DNA of 56,656 nt from Paraburkholderia sp. (GTDB lineage Bacteria; Pseudomonadota; Gammaproteobacteria; Burkholderiales; Burkholderiaceae). The translations under genes were made by a program, and so were the position numbers. Location: NCBI RefSeq assembly GCF_024281035.1, contig NZ_JAMXLH010000045.1, positions 1 through 56,656 of the forward strand. The letters are read 5' to 3'. Positions 8,010 through 17,700 of the stretch are shown here, piece after piece; positions within the stretch are counted from its first letter, which is position 1, and each line of letters starts with the position of its first letter. Below the pieces are notes generated by a model. The model made no database searches. It was given only the letters and a program-made list of their open reading frames with translations, and had not been told where the DNA came from.

Positions 8010-8809
8010 GCCGCCACCTCGGCCTGGAGCCGATCGAGCAGCGTCGCGCCGCCATCGTGAACGTGAGCGTCGTCCTTGCCATCGCGCATGTCGATGCACT
8101 CGTCGATGCGCTCGTGCGCGTCGAGCATGCTCACGAAGGTCCGGCCATCGGGCGGCTGAGCGCACATCAGCGCCGCGGCGCCAATCAGATCGCCGAGATG
8201 CTGCCCGGCATGGCGCGGCAGCGTGACAACATCGCGCCATTCGCCATCGCAGCGGAACAGGCACGTCACGACACCGGGCTGCAACAGCACGAAGCAGCAA
8301 TCACCCGTCCCGAGGCTCGCCCGTTGTTTCCGCAGCGCAGCAGATAACGCTGCCGAAAGTGCATCGCGGCAGCCCGCGAGTTGCCAGCCCGCCGCACGGC
8401 TGACCTCGGCGCAGGCGCGCAGCACGTCGTCGTGCAGCGCAACCGCGAGCCGCGCGCTGCCGAAGCGCGCATACGCGACGCGCACCGCAAGCGGCACGCG
8501 CAGCGCACGCGCCTCGAACAGTGCGCGGGCATAGGCTTGCCACGCGGATTCGGAGCACAGGCCCGACTGCCACGGCAACACCGCCGCATGCGCCCACGGA
8601 TGCCCGATGCGCAGATAGAGCCGGTTGCGAAACGCGCCGCGCACCTTCGGCAGCGCGCCGAGCACCGTTGCGAGCGCAACCGCCGGATCGCCGCCGTGCT
8701 CCGCCGCGAACGCCGGCTCGCCGGCGTAATCGCGCGCCCCGGCGCCGGTCCAGACGCGCAGCCGCTGCGCATCCGCGACGGCATGGACATCATTGAAGAT
8801 CGATTGCAC
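8006..8809 (-). CDS. cytoplasmic protein in PilM/GspL position, divergent
   Basis: A 267-residue soluble protein with no signal peptide or membrane helix. It sits where a PilM or cytoplasmic GspL actin-like domain would be expected, between the ATPase and the PilN-like gene. Segments such as RVPLAVRVAYARFGSARLAVALHDDVL and a cysteine-rich middle (TGDCCFVLLQPGVVTCLFRC) suggest an alpha/beta fold, but I cannot see actin-like phosphate motifs. The start is a GTG at 8809 inside the end of the ATPase gene, with a perfect AGGAGG six bases upstream. Function is inferred from gene order only. Confidence 0.6.
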   Translation of the reverse strand: MQSIFNDVHAVADAQRLRVWTGAGARDYAGEPAFAAEHGGDPAVALATVLGALPKVRGAFRNRLYLRIGHPWAHAAVLPWQSGLCSESAWQAYARALFEARALRVPLAVRVAYARFGSARLAVALHDDVLRACAEVSRAAGWQLAGCRDALSAALSAALRKQRASLGTGDCCFVLLQPGVVTCLFRCDGEWRDVVTLPRHAGQHLGDLIGAAALMCAQPPDGRTFVSMLDAHERIDECIDMRDGKDDAHVHDGGATLLDRLQAEVAA

Positions 8810-10439
8810 GCTGCACCTCCTGGAACGTGGTCAAGCGCTGGCGAATCGCCGCCAGCGCGGCGTCGCGCATGGACTGGTAGTCAGCGTTGCCCGCAAGCGC
8901 CTGCTCGCGCCTGTCGAGCGAGCGCGCAAGCAGCGCCGATTTCATCGCCGCGTCGAGCGTCAGAATCTCGGCAAGTCCGATCCGGCCGTGATAACCGGTG
9001 CCGCGGCACGCGTCGCAGCCCGCGCCCGGCGTCACGAATTGGCGCAGATCGTCGAGCGACGCGCCCTCGAGCGCGCTGCCGTCGCCGTGCGCACCGCCGT
9101 CCGTGTTACCGCACGTGGCGCAGATGCGCCGCACGAGCCGCTGCGACACGACGCCGTTCAGCGCCTCAAGAAACGTCGACGGTTCGACGCCCATGTAGAT
9201 GAAGCGATCGATCACGCTGAAGCCGTCGTTCGCGTGCACGGTCGACAGCACGCGGTGGCCGGTCAGCGCGGACTGCACCGCAATCGAGGCCGTTTCCTCG
9301 TCGCGGATCTCGCCGACCATCACGGTGTCCGGGTCGTGCCGCAGGATCGCGCGCAGCCCGCGCGCGAAGGTCAGTCCCTTGCGCTCGTTGACGGGAATCT
9401 GCAGCACGCCGGGCAGTTCGTATTCGACCGGGTCTTCGATGGTGACGATCTTGTCTTCGCCGTGATTAAGCTCGGACAGCACCGCATAGAGCGTCGTCGA
9501 CTTGCCGCTGCCGGTCGGGCCGGTTGCGAGCATCAGCCCGTATGGCCGGTTGGCGAGCGCACGCACGCGCCGCGCGGTGCGCGCGTCGAAACCGAGCACG
9601 TCGAGGCTGATCCGCTCGCCGCGCTGCGACTTGTCGAGCACGCGCAGCACCGCATTCTCGCCATGCGTGCCCGGAATGACCGACACGCGGTAATCGATCT
9701 CGCGCCCTTGCAAAACGACCTTGAAGCGGCCGTCCTGCGGCACGCGCTTTTCGGCGATGTCGAGCGACGCGAGCACCTTGAGGCGCGACATCGTCTGCGT
9801 CGCGACATCGACGCCCGGAATGCGCCGGATCGCCTGCAGCACGCCGTCGATCCGGTAGCGGATTGCCAGCCCGTCCGGCGCCGCTTCGAGGTGAATGTCG
9901 CTCGCACGGCTTTGCAGCGCGTCGTACAGCGTCATGTTGACGAGCCGGATGATCGGGCTTTCGTCCTTCGCGATGCTCGCGGGCGTGATCGACTCGATGG
10001 CCTGCGCGAGCGAATCGCCGTGCGGGCCGAGCGTCACGTCGCCGTCCATCAGCCGCTCGGTCGCTTCGGCATCCTGCAGCAGCCGCTCGACTTCGCCCGG
10101 CATGCTCATCGCGGTCACCGCCGACGCATTGGGAAAGCGCGCGAGCAATGCGTCGCGCGCCGCACGCGAAAACGGATCGGCCAGCACGAAATACGGCGCG
10201 CCGTCGAGCTCGACCGGCAGCACGCGCAGCGTCAACGCGTCATGCAGCGGCAGCAGGTCGAAACGCGTCCCGGCCGCTTGCAGCACATCCGGCTGAAACG
10301 CGTGCACGCCGAGCGCGACGGCCGCTTCGTCGAGCAGGCGCGGGTCGCTGGCGATCAGGCGCGAAACGTAGTCGGCGATGCCGAGCCCGGCGTCGGCCGC
10401 TTCGGTTTGCCAGAGTCCGGCGAGAAAATTCGTAGGCAT
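8790..10439 (-). CDS. type II secretion / pilus assembly ATPase (GspE/PilB family)
   Basis: Hexameric cytoplasmic ATPase that drives pseudopilus extension. The 549-residue protein has an N-terminal GspE-N domain (about 1-150) and a catalytic core with Walker A GPTGSGKST (about 304-312), the Asp-box region ITIEDPVEYEL-like (VTIEDPVEYELPG), Walker B VMVGEIRDEETA and the His-box STVHANDG. The tetracysteine zinc motif (CATCG about 437 and CDACRG about 473), found in extension ATPases, is present. It has no RecA-like damage. The 3' end overlaps the next gene by 20 bases. The ATG at 10437-10439 has AGGA nine bases upstream. Confidence 0.95.
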   Translation of the reverse strand: MPTNFLAGLWQTEAADAGLGIADYVSRLIASDPRLLDEAAVALGVHAFQPDVLQAAGTRFDLLPLHDALTLRVLPVELDGAPYFVLADPFSRAARDALLARFPNASAVTAMSMPGEVERLLQDAEATERLMDGDVTLGPHGDSLAQAIESITPASIAKDESPIIRLVNMTLYDALQSRASDIHLEAAPDGLAIRYRIDGVLQAIRRIPGVDVATQTMSRLKVLASLDIAEKRVPQDGRFKVVLQGREIDYRVSVIPGTHGENAVLRVLDKSQRGERISLDVLGFDARTARRVRALANRPYGLMLATGPTGSGKSTTLYAVLSELNHGEDKIVTIEDPVEYELPGVLQIPVNERKGLTFARGLRAILRHDPDTVMVGEIRDEETASIAVQSALTGHRVLSTVHANDGFSVIDRFIYMGVEPSTFLEALNGVVSQRLVRRICATCGNTDGGAHGDGSALEGASLDDLRQFVTPGAGCDACRGTGYHGRIGLAEILTLDAAMKSALLARSLDRREQALAGNADYQSMRDAALAAIRQRLTTFQEVQRAIDLQ

Positions 10440-10487
10440 GTTCAGTTATCCTGCCCGGTTCGGGCCGCGCATCACGCTGCGGAGCGG

Positions 10488-11678
10488 TCAGCCAATGCTG
10501 CCCGCGAGTTCGAAAATCGGCATATAGAGCAGCACGACCACCGCGCCAACGATGCCGCCGACCACGAGCATCAGCACCGGCTCGAACACCTTGCTGGCCA
10601 TTTCGATTGCGCGGTCGAGCGCCGAATCGTGGAACTGCGCGATGTGCTCGCACATCCCGCCGAGATCGCCGCTCTGTTCGCCGACCCGCAGCAGCCGTTC
10701 GGCGACCGGCGTCGTCAGCGCGTGCTGCGCGAGCACGGCCGATACCGTTCGGCCCGCACGCAGCTCGACGAGCGCGGTATCGAGCCGTGCGCGATGCTGC
10801 GCGGGCAGCGTCTTGCCCGCAAGTTCGAGCGCGCCGAGCGCGGGCGTGCCGCCTTCGATGAGAAGACCCGTCGTGCGGTAGAAACGCGTCAGCGCGAATA
10901 GCCCGGCGATGTCGCGCACTTTCGGCACGCGCCACATCAGCCTCGCGCCCAGCCGCTTTGCCGCGCCGCCGCGGATTGCGCCGACTGCGAGCACTGCCGC
11001 CGCCGCGAGCGCGACGCCCATCGCGCCGCCGTGCTTCGCCAGCAGGTTCGACCACGCGAGCATCGCGCGCGCGGTCGCGGGCAGCGTGTTCATGGTTTCG
11101 AACACCGTCGCGAAGCGCGGAATCACGAAAAACGCCATGAACATCAGAATCGCGCAGCCGATGCCGATCACGAGCGCCGGGTAGACGAGCGCGTCCGTCA
11201 CCCGCTTGCGAATCTGCGCAATGCGCATTTCGTACTGCAGATAGCGCTTCAGCACGACCGGCAACTGGCCGCTGCCTTCCGCCGATTCGATGGTGGCGAC
11301 GAGCAGCGCCGGAAACACGTCCGGCTGCTTCGCAAGCGCCTTCGAGAACGGCTGACCCTCGACCATCACCCCGACCACGCGGTCGAGCACGGGTTTCGAT
11401 CCGCGATCCGCGCCCGCCTTGTCGCGCAGCGCTTCGAGCGCCTCGATCAGCACGAGGCCCGCGTCGAGCAGCGTCGACAGCTCCTGCAAAAACAGCGTGA
11501 GCGCGAAAGCCGGCGCCTTGCGGCGCGCGCCAAAGCGCGCGCGGCGGCCGATCTTCAGCACGATCCCCGACGACGCGCCGAGCTGCGCGCGCACATCCGC
11601 TGCGTCGCGGCCGTGAACGACGCGCTCGACCAGCTTGCCGTCGACAAGCAGGCGAACGTCGAATGCCTGCGTGCTCAT
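10488..11678 (-). CDS. type II secretion / pilus inner-membrane platform protein (GspF/PilC family)
   Basis: A 396-residue polytopic protein on which the ATPase acts. Two tandem GspF domains are visible: first LFLQELSTLLDAGLVLIEALEAL...ALLVATIESAEGSGQLPVVLKRYLQYE, second FYRTTGLLIEGGTPALGALELAGK...ERLLRVGEQSGDLGGMCEHIAQFHD. Membrane segments are at about 170-195, 215-240 and 368-392. The ATG at 11678 overlaps the stop of the transglycosylase gene by four bases; the open frame continues upstream but without GspF similarity. 48 bases separate it from the ATPase gene. Confidence 0.94.
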   Translation of the reverse strand: MSTQAFDVRLLVDGKLVERVVHGRDAADVRAQLGASSGIVLKIGRRARFGARRKAPAFALTLFLQELSTLLDAGLVLIEALEALRDKAGADRGSKPVLDRVVGVMVEGQPFSKALAKQPDVFPALLVATIESAEGSGQLPVVLKRYLQYEMRIAQIRKRVTDALVYPALVIGIGCAILMFMAFFVIPRFATVFETMNTLPATARAMLAWSNLLAKHGGAMGVALAAAAVLAVGAIRGGAAKRLGARLMWRVPKVRDIAGLFALTRFYRTTGLLIEGGTPALGALELAGKTLPAQHRARLDTALVELRAGRTVSAVLAQHALTTPVAERLLRVGEQSGDLGGMCEHIAQFHDSALDRAIEMASKVFEPVLMLVVGGIVGAVVVLLYMPIFELAGSIG

Positions 11679-12199
11679 TGCGCCCACTGCGCGAGTTCGG
11701 CCATGCTCGTCGCGCGATCTCGCGTGAGCTCGGTGTACGTTTCCCACACCTTCGTCGCATACGCCTTGCGAGCCGGCGCGCGCTTCGGCGACGAACCGGC
11801 GTTGTACGCGCCGACCGCATTCCACGTATAGCCGTGGCGGTCGATGAAGCCCGCCAGGATCGACGCACCCGTGTCGATCGACGTGCACGGCTCGTCGATC
11901 AGCCGCTTGCGCGTCACGCCCACTTTGACGAGGCGCGGCAGGTGCGTGCTGTTGATCTGCATGAGGCCGATGTCGTAGGTGCCGTTGCTGTTGCGATTGA
12001 ACGCACGGGGGTCCATCGAGGATTCGACCTTCGCAATGGCCGCGAGCAGCAGCGGATCGATGCCGTAACGTTCGCCCGCGCGGGTCCAGCAATCCTTCGC
12101 GGCGGCGCAGGTCGCGCACACCGCCATGCCTGCCATCGCGAGCAGCTTGCACGCTTGCGCGCGCAAGCTGCGCTTACATGCCGTAGACGAGATCCGCAT
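11675..12199 (-). CDS. periplasmic lytic transglycosylase (SLT, IagB/VirB1-like)
   Basis: Cleaves peptidoglycan, probably to let the secretion apparatus through the cell wall. The 174-residue precursor has a signal peptide (about 1-36, cleaved after CAAA) and a goose-type lysozyme/SLT domain with catalytic Glu in AIAKVESS, the GLMQIN motif and AVGAYNAGS, as in IagB, PilT-type and VirB1 enzymes. The ATG at 12199 has GGAGTGGGG before it and lies inside the end of the pseudopilin gene (26-base overlap). It shares a four-base overlap with gspF, so it is built into the secretion operon. Confidence 0.9.
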   Translation of the reverse strand: MRISSTACKRSLRAQACKLLAMAGMAVCATCAAAKDCWTRAGERYGIDPLLLAAIAKVESSMDPRAFNRNSNGTYDIGLMQINSTHLPRLVKVGVTRKRLIDEPCTSIDTGASILAGFIDRHGYTWNAVGAYNAGSSPKRAPARKAYATKVWETYTELTRDRATSMAELAQWAQ

Positions 12200-12620
12200 C
12201 GACCCCACTCCCGCCCTGTCGGCCATCACGCCCCAGCGAGACGATTTCCGCCTCGCTGTCGCGGCCCGGCACGTTCCATTGATACGCACGCCCCCACGCG
12301 TCCCTCGGCACCGCCTTCGCGAGATACGGCCCGTTCCAGCCTTCCGCGGCCTGAGGCTCGGCAACCAGCGCGTCGAGCCCTTCCTCCGCACCCGGATAGC
12401 GGCCCGTGTCGAGACGGAACTGCGTGAGCGCGTCGCCGAGCGTCTTCATCTGCGCCTCGGTCGTCTTGACCTTCGCCTTGTCGACCTGCGAAAAGAGCTT
12501 CGGGCCGACATAGCCCGCGAGCAGCGCGATGATGAGCAGCACGACCAGCAGTTCGAGCAGCGTGAAGCCTTGTTGCGCGCGCAGCGGTCTGCCCGCGCGA
12601 AATGCACGATTGAGTTTCAA
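12174..12620 (-). CDS. major pseudopilin (GspG family)
   Basis: A 148-residue prepilin with leader RAQQG|FTLLELLVVLLIIALLAGYVGPKLF and Glu at +5. The GspG-specific body is present: KAKVKTTEAQMKTLGDALTQFRLDTGRYPGAEEGLDAL, then WNGPYL, DAWGRAYQW and a C-terminal Asp-rich calcium-loop region (SLGRDGRQGGSGVDAD). Length matches GspG. It is the first gene of the secretion operon, which begins just downstream of the chitin LPMO gene on the same strand. This is the clearest T2SS-type marker in the locus; a pilus major subunit is less likely given the calcium loop. Confidence 0.95.
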   Translation of the reverse strand: MKLNRAFRAGRPLRAQQGFTLLELLVVLLIIALLAGYVGPKLFSQVDKAKVKTTEAQMKTLGDALTQFRLDTGRYPGAEEGLDALVAEPQAAEGWNGPYLAKAVPRDAWGRAYQWNVPGRDSEAEIVSLGRDGRQGGSGVDADLVYGM

Positions 12621-12858
12621 GATTTCTGTCCTCGTTGGGATGACGATCGGTGTCGATCGAGGTCCGGTGCGGCGCGCCGGGTTGCAACGCCTGCATGGCG
12701 CGGCGCCAGAAGAGATGCGTGAAGACTGTCGATGAAGGCATTTTCCCGGCTGATCGACATCGCCTCAATCAAGCTCAACGAAGTCTCAAAAGTCGCCGGG
12801 GAAACGAAAAAAACCGCGCATCGAGCCGATGCGCGGTCTTCGAAGTCAAAGCAACGAC
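12621..12858. promoter_or_regulatory. gap between LPMO and pseudopilin genes, expected promoter of the secretion operon
   Basis: 240 bases with the LPMO terminator at its right end, so the secretion operon must have its own promoter in about 12621-12800. No gene is supportable. I could not pick a confident -35/-10 pair. Confidence 0.45.
12805..12837 (-). terminator. rho-independent terminator of the LPMO gene
   Basis: On the minus strand an 11-bp perfect stem (ACCGCGCATCG / CGATGCGCGGT, 3-base loop) is followed by TTTTTT. It lies 21 bases past the LPMO stop codon. Confidence 0.92.
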
Positions 12859-14340
12859 TTACTTGCTGCAGGTGCCCAGATCCCGCCAGACCTTGCCGGA
12901 GTAGTCCGGGCCGGTGGTCGCCGGATCGCCCGGCATCTCGCCGCGAGTCCACCAGCGAGCCTGATAAACGCGGCCCTTGTACTGCACCTTGCCGTTGGTC
13001 TTGTACGCCGTGCCGTTCTTCCATTCAGCGTGGCACTTCGCGCCGGTGCCGCCGGTCTCGCCGCCAGTGGCTTCGCCGATCAGCTTGAATGTGATGGTTT
13101 CCTGCTTCAGCGTGCCGCCGTCGATCTGCGACGTCGCAACCGCCGTATGCGCACCCGCCTTCGCGTTCGCGATGTCGACGCTCACGTCGCCCTGCGTCTG
13201 CATCTTCAGCGACTTCGAGCCGACCAGCGAATTCGCTGCGTCGTACACCTTCACTGCGACGTTCGTGTCCTTCTGGTGGTTGAACTTCACGAAGAACTTC
13301 GCGGTCGCCTTGCCGTTCTGGATCTTGAACTCGGAGTTGCTCGTGATGCTGAAGCCTTCGTCAATGCCGACTTCGGGCTTTTGCTCGATCGTCGTCTCGG
13401 TGCGCACGACGCCGCTGCCGCTCTTCGCATACACGTCGTTCTTGCCGAGCGCCGGTTCGATGACGCCGTCACGCTCGATGCCTGCAAGCAGGCTCGCGCT
13501 TTGCGCGCGGTTGATTTCCTTCGCGAGCAGCATCGACCACATGTTGCGCTCGCCCTGCTCCGCCTTGTCGATCGTCACCGTCGTCTTCATCGACGGCACT
13601 TCGCCGCTCGACTTGAACACGCGGTTCGTGACCGTGTCGCCGACGTTCAGGTCCATCGTCGGCGCAATGCTGCCGACCGTCGACCACTCCGGCTTGGCCG
13701 GCTCAACCGGCTCGACCGGCTGGGCGCCGCCGCCGTCCGACTTGATGTTCAGGTCGGCGACGTTGTACCACATGTTGGACGTATCCGCGACGTGCCACGT
13801 CGCCAGCATCACGTGATGGCCGGTGCGATCCGTTGGAATCGTGCAGTTATGCGCGCCGATAGCATCGGCTTTCTTGCCGTGGGCGTCGATCGTGCAGAAC
13901 GGCGTGAGGTCGAACTGATCGCGCGTGAGCTTCGCGTTCGGGTTCCAGCCCTGCTTCGTCAGGTAGTACTTGAAATCCTTCGTCTTGTGCGGTGCGGTGA
14001 ACACCCACTTGAAGTTGTGCGCGCCCTGCTTGATGTCGTTGATCTTCCAGCGGTCGACCGACTGCGCGTTCAGTTCGCTGAATTGCGAAACGCCGCCGCT
14101 CGCGATCTGGCCGTCCGGCGCGCCGGCTTGCGGGAAGCCCTGCTTGCCTTCGACGCTTTGCGGTTCCCAGGTGACCTGGCCGCAGTTGAAGTTCTGGGCC
14201 TTGCCCGCGTGCGAGCTGCACAGCAGGTTGCGCGACGGCGGCTCGGACAGATAGCCGTGCGCAGCCGCGTGCTGGGCGAAGAACATGGATGCGCACGCGA
14301 CGAGCGGCGACAGTTTGAAGAGGGTACGGCGATTACTCAT
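12859..14340 (-). CDS. GbpA-like chitin-active lytic polysaccharide monooxygenase (AA10) with CBM5/12
   Basis: Secreted copper enzyme that oxidatively cleaves crystalline chitin and binds GlcNAc surfaces. The 493-residue precursor has a signal peptide ending AAA|H; mature His28 would be the N-terminal histidine of the copper brace. The AA10 domain (28 to about 205) contains SEPPSRNLLC, the second histidine in the APHKTKD region and WYNVADLNI. Two GbpA-type domains (about 225-325 and 330-430) follow, then a C-terminal CBM5/12 (about 445-493: AEWKNGTAYKTNGKVQYKGRVYQARWW...W). Vibrio GbpA has the same four-domain order and leaves the cell by T2SS. It is divergent from the chitinase and upstream of the secretion operon on the same strand. 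Confidence 0.95.
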   Translation of the reverse strand: MSNRRTLFKLSPLVACASMFFAQHAAAHGYLSEPPSRNLLCSSHAGKAQNFNCGQVTWEPQSVEGKQGFPQAGAPDGQIASGGVSQFSELNAQSVDRWKINDIKQGAHNFKWVFTAPHKTKDFKYYLTKQGWNPNAKLTRDQFDLTPFCTIDAHGKKADAIGAHNCTIPTDRTGHHVMLATWHVADTSNMWYNVADLNIKSDGGGAQPVEPVEPAKPEWSTVGSIAPTMDLNVGDTVTNRVFKSSGEVPSMKTTVTIDKAEQGERNMWSMLLAKEINRAQSASLLAGIERDGVIEPALGKNDVYAKSGSGVVRTETTIEQKPEVGIDEGFSITSNSEFKIQNGKATAKFFVKFNHQKDTNVAVKVYDAANSLVGSKSLKMQTQGDVSVDIANAKAGAHTAVATSQIDGGTLKQETITFKLIGEATGGETGGTGAKCHAEWKNGTAYKTNGKVQYKGRVYQARWWTRGEMPGDPATTGPDYSGKVWRDLGTCSK

Positions 14341-14720
14341 AGTCTGGTGTCGAATGAACGGTCAGTCGATATCGCTTTCGATAGCAATGTGGATCGTTGC
14401 CGGCAAATCTTCCGGCGCGAATACGCTGCCGGATGCGTCGCCGAATGCGTGACCCATTGGCAATCCGTGCAGCGCGGAACGGAGTTTCGACGAAGGCTGT
14501 CGCACCGGAAATCATCCTTAACAATTCCTCAAAGAATCGCCGCAGCGGCGTGCATCGGGGTTTGGGGCCGGAAACGCTGAGACAACGCTGAGACAACGCT
14601 GAGACAACGCTGAGACAGCGTTGAGACAACGTTGAGGTTGATTGGCGGTCCCGTCCGGGATGAAAACAATGCGCAGGGCTTCCCAGCCCCCCATTTCATT
14701 CATCAAGGACGACGATTAAA
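14341..14720. promoter_or_regulatory. divergent promoter region between LPMO and chitinase genes
   Basis: 380 bases without a gene. It serves both chitin genes and contains an 11-bp tandem repeat (14575-14637) near the chitinase side. Several TTGC-rich segments occur, but no promoter boxes could be fixed with confidence. Confidence 0.6.
14575..14637. repeat. 11-bp tandem repeat in the chitinase/LPMO promoter region
   Basis: Five full copies and one partial copy of CGCTGAGACAA. The first three are identical, the fourth ends in G and the last two begin CGTT. The unit is 11 bp, close to one helical turn, so all copies face the same side of the DNA. It ends 83 bases before the chitinase start. 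Confidence 0.9.
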
Positions 14721-17700
14721 TTGAGCTTGAAAAAATCTTCCCGCCACCCGATGCCCGCCATCGCGGCCGGCGGAATCCCTGCACTCGTCACCGCGACGAT
14801 TGCAGCGGCCAGCGCGCTTTGTTTCGCGAACGCGGCGCTCGCCGCGCCCGGCACCCCCAACCTCAAGGCGTACGAAATCACGTCGCAGCCGCACGGCTTC
14901 GTCGAGATCAATCTGGAAAAAGCCAATAGCGGCGCACCCGCCTACAAGGACGTCGTCAAGCTGAACCAGCAGGTCAACGTGCCGCTGCCGTTCAACATCT
15001 GGAGCGGCGGCACCGCGGTGAAGGCCGTCGCCGTGGTCGACGGCGTGGTCGACCCGTCTTCCGAGATCCAGTTGACGCCGGGCACGGCGCAAAGCGGCAC
15101 CGTCTTCGCGAACGTGGCGACGCCCGGCGTGAAGAAGATGCAGGTGCGCGCAATCGACGCGAACGGCGCATCCAGCGACAGCACGCCGTTGTCGGTGACC
15201 GTGTTCGACACCGTCTCCGAACTCGCGGACGACCTGCCGAACAACGCGAGCTCGCATCACAAGCCGTATGCGAACAAGTCGGGCTCGGTGGTCGGCAGCT
15301 ACTTCGCGACGTGGTCGATCTATGAACGCAAGTTCAATGTGGACAACGTACCGGTCGAGAATCTCACGCACCTGCTCTACGGCTTCGTGCCGATCTGCGG
15401 CGGCGCGAACGTGAATGCGTCGCTCGCGCATGACATGCCGAGCTCGTTCAGAACGCTGCAGTCGAGCTGCGCCGGTCTGCCCGATTTCAGCGTCGCGATC
15501 CACGACATCTACGGCGAAATGGCGAAGTCGCTGCCGGGTCAGGGCACGAACTCGAAGCTCAAGGGCGTGCTCGGCCAGATGATGGCCGCGAAGAAGCGCA
15601 ACCCGGACCTGAAGATCCTGCCGTCGATTGGCGGCTGGACGCTTTCGGACCCGTTCTTCCAGATGCACGATGCGGCCAAACGCAAGGTGTTCGTCGATTC
15701 CGTCGAGCAGTTGCTGCGCACGTGGAAGTTCTTCGACGGCGTCGACATCGACTGGGAATTCCCCGGCGGCAAGGGCGCGAATCCGCAAATCGGCGATCCG
15801 GTGAAGGACGGTCCGCTGTACGTCACGCTGATGAAGGAACTGCGGCAGATGCTCGACGGCCTGTCGCAGGAAACCGGCAAGACCTACCAGCTGACGTCCG
15901 CGATCGGCGCGGGCAAGGACAAGATCGACGTGGTGAACTACAAGGACGCCACGAAGTACATGGACTACATCTTCGACATGACGTACGACTACTACGGTGC
16001 GTTCAGTCTGACGAAGCTGGGTCACCAGGCGGCGATGTACGCACCGGCATGGAGGCCGGACACCGTGTACACGACCGACAACTCGATCAAGGCGCTGATC
16101 GCGCAGGGCGTCGATCCGAAGAAGCTCGTCGTCGGCGCGGCGGCCTATGGCCGCGGCTGGACGGGCGTGTCGGGCTACACCGACGGCAATCCGTTCACCG
16201 GCACGGCGAAGGGGCCGCACGCCGGCCAGTGGGAAAAGGGCGTCATCGACTACAAGGAACTGAAGGCGAAGATGATCGGCGCGAACGGCGTCGGCATCAA
16301 CGGCTACGAGTACCACTACGACCAGGCCGCGGAAGGCCCCTATGTGTTCAACAAGAGCACGGGCGACCTGCTCACGTTCGACGATCCGCGCTCGGTGCGC
16401 GCGAAGGGCGACTACGTGCGCGCGCAACAACTGGGCGGCCTGTTCTCCTGGGAAATCGACGCCGACGACGGCGACATCCTGAACGCGATGCACGCGGGTC
16501 TCGGCCACGATGAAGGCGGCAGCGCTCCGGCCAACCATCCGCCGGTCGCCAACGCCGGTCAGAACATGACGGTGAACGGCGCGCAGACCGTCACGCTCGA
16601 CGCATCGAAGTCGCGCGATCCGGATGGCGACAAGCTGACCTACCAGTGGGAGCAGGTACAAGGCGCGCCGCTCGCGATTGCCGACGCGGCCAGCGTGAAG
16701 GCGAGCGTCGCGATCCCGGCCGTCGAGCAGGAGACGAACTTCGTGTTTCAGGTCACGGTGACCGATCCGGCCGGACTTTCGTCGAGCGCGCGCGTCACGG
16801 TGACGGCGCAGGCCGAAGCGACGATCGCACCGCCGGCCGAGAACCAGCCGCCCGTCGCGCATCTGAGCGGCCCGGCAACGGCCGACGCGGGCCAGACAGT
16901 CACGCTGTCCGCTGCGAAATCGAGCGACCCGGACGGCGACAAGCTCACGTTCGCCTGGACGGTGCCGGGCGGCATCGAAGCGCAGAAGAACGGCGCGACG
17001 CTGACGTTCACGGCGCCGCCGCTCAGCGCCGACAAGACGTTCACGTTCGAGGTGAAGGTCAGCGACGGAAAGCTGTCGGCGACGGCGAAGCATTCGGTGC
17101 TCGTGAAGGCTGCGCAGACCGGTGGCGGTGAAAGCGGTGGTAACGGCGGCAATGGTGGTAACGGTGGTGGTGAAAGCGGCGGTAACGGTGGCAACGGCGG
17201 CGGTGAAAGCGGCGGCAACGGCGCACATCCGCAGTACAAGCCGGGCACGCAGTACAAAGCTGGCGACGTCGTGACGAACGGCGGCAAGCTGTATCAGTGC
17301 AAGCCGTTCCCGTTCAGCGGCTGGTGCTCCGCTGCGCCGAGCGCGTATGAACCGGGCAAGGGCTTCGCGTGGTCCGACGCGTGGACGCTCATCGGCGAAA
17401 GCAGCGGTTCGGGTAATGGCTCCGGCAACGGCTCGGGTGGCGGCGAAAACGGCGGCTCGGGTAACGGTTCCGGCAACGGTTCGGGCAGCGGCGAAAGCGG
17501 CGGCTCGGGTAACGGTTCCGGCAACGGTTCGGGCAGCGGCGAAAACGGCGGCTCGGGCAACGGTTCCGGTAACGGTTCCGGCAACGGCGAAAGCGGCAGC
17601 TCGCACCCGTCGTACAAGGAAGGCACGAAGTACGGCCCGGGCGACATCGTCTCCAACCACGGCAAGCTCTACCGCTGCAAGCCCTCGCCGTTCGGCGGCT

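Noticed and set aside
4333..10901. Long plus-strand open frames across the secretin and ATPase genes
   Set aside because: Antisense to genes with clear family motifs; His/Arg-rich translations with no recognisable domain.
14575..14637. CRISPR-like array in the chitinase promoter
   Set aside because: Unit is 11 bp with no spacers, and no cas genes are present; it is a simple tandem repeat.
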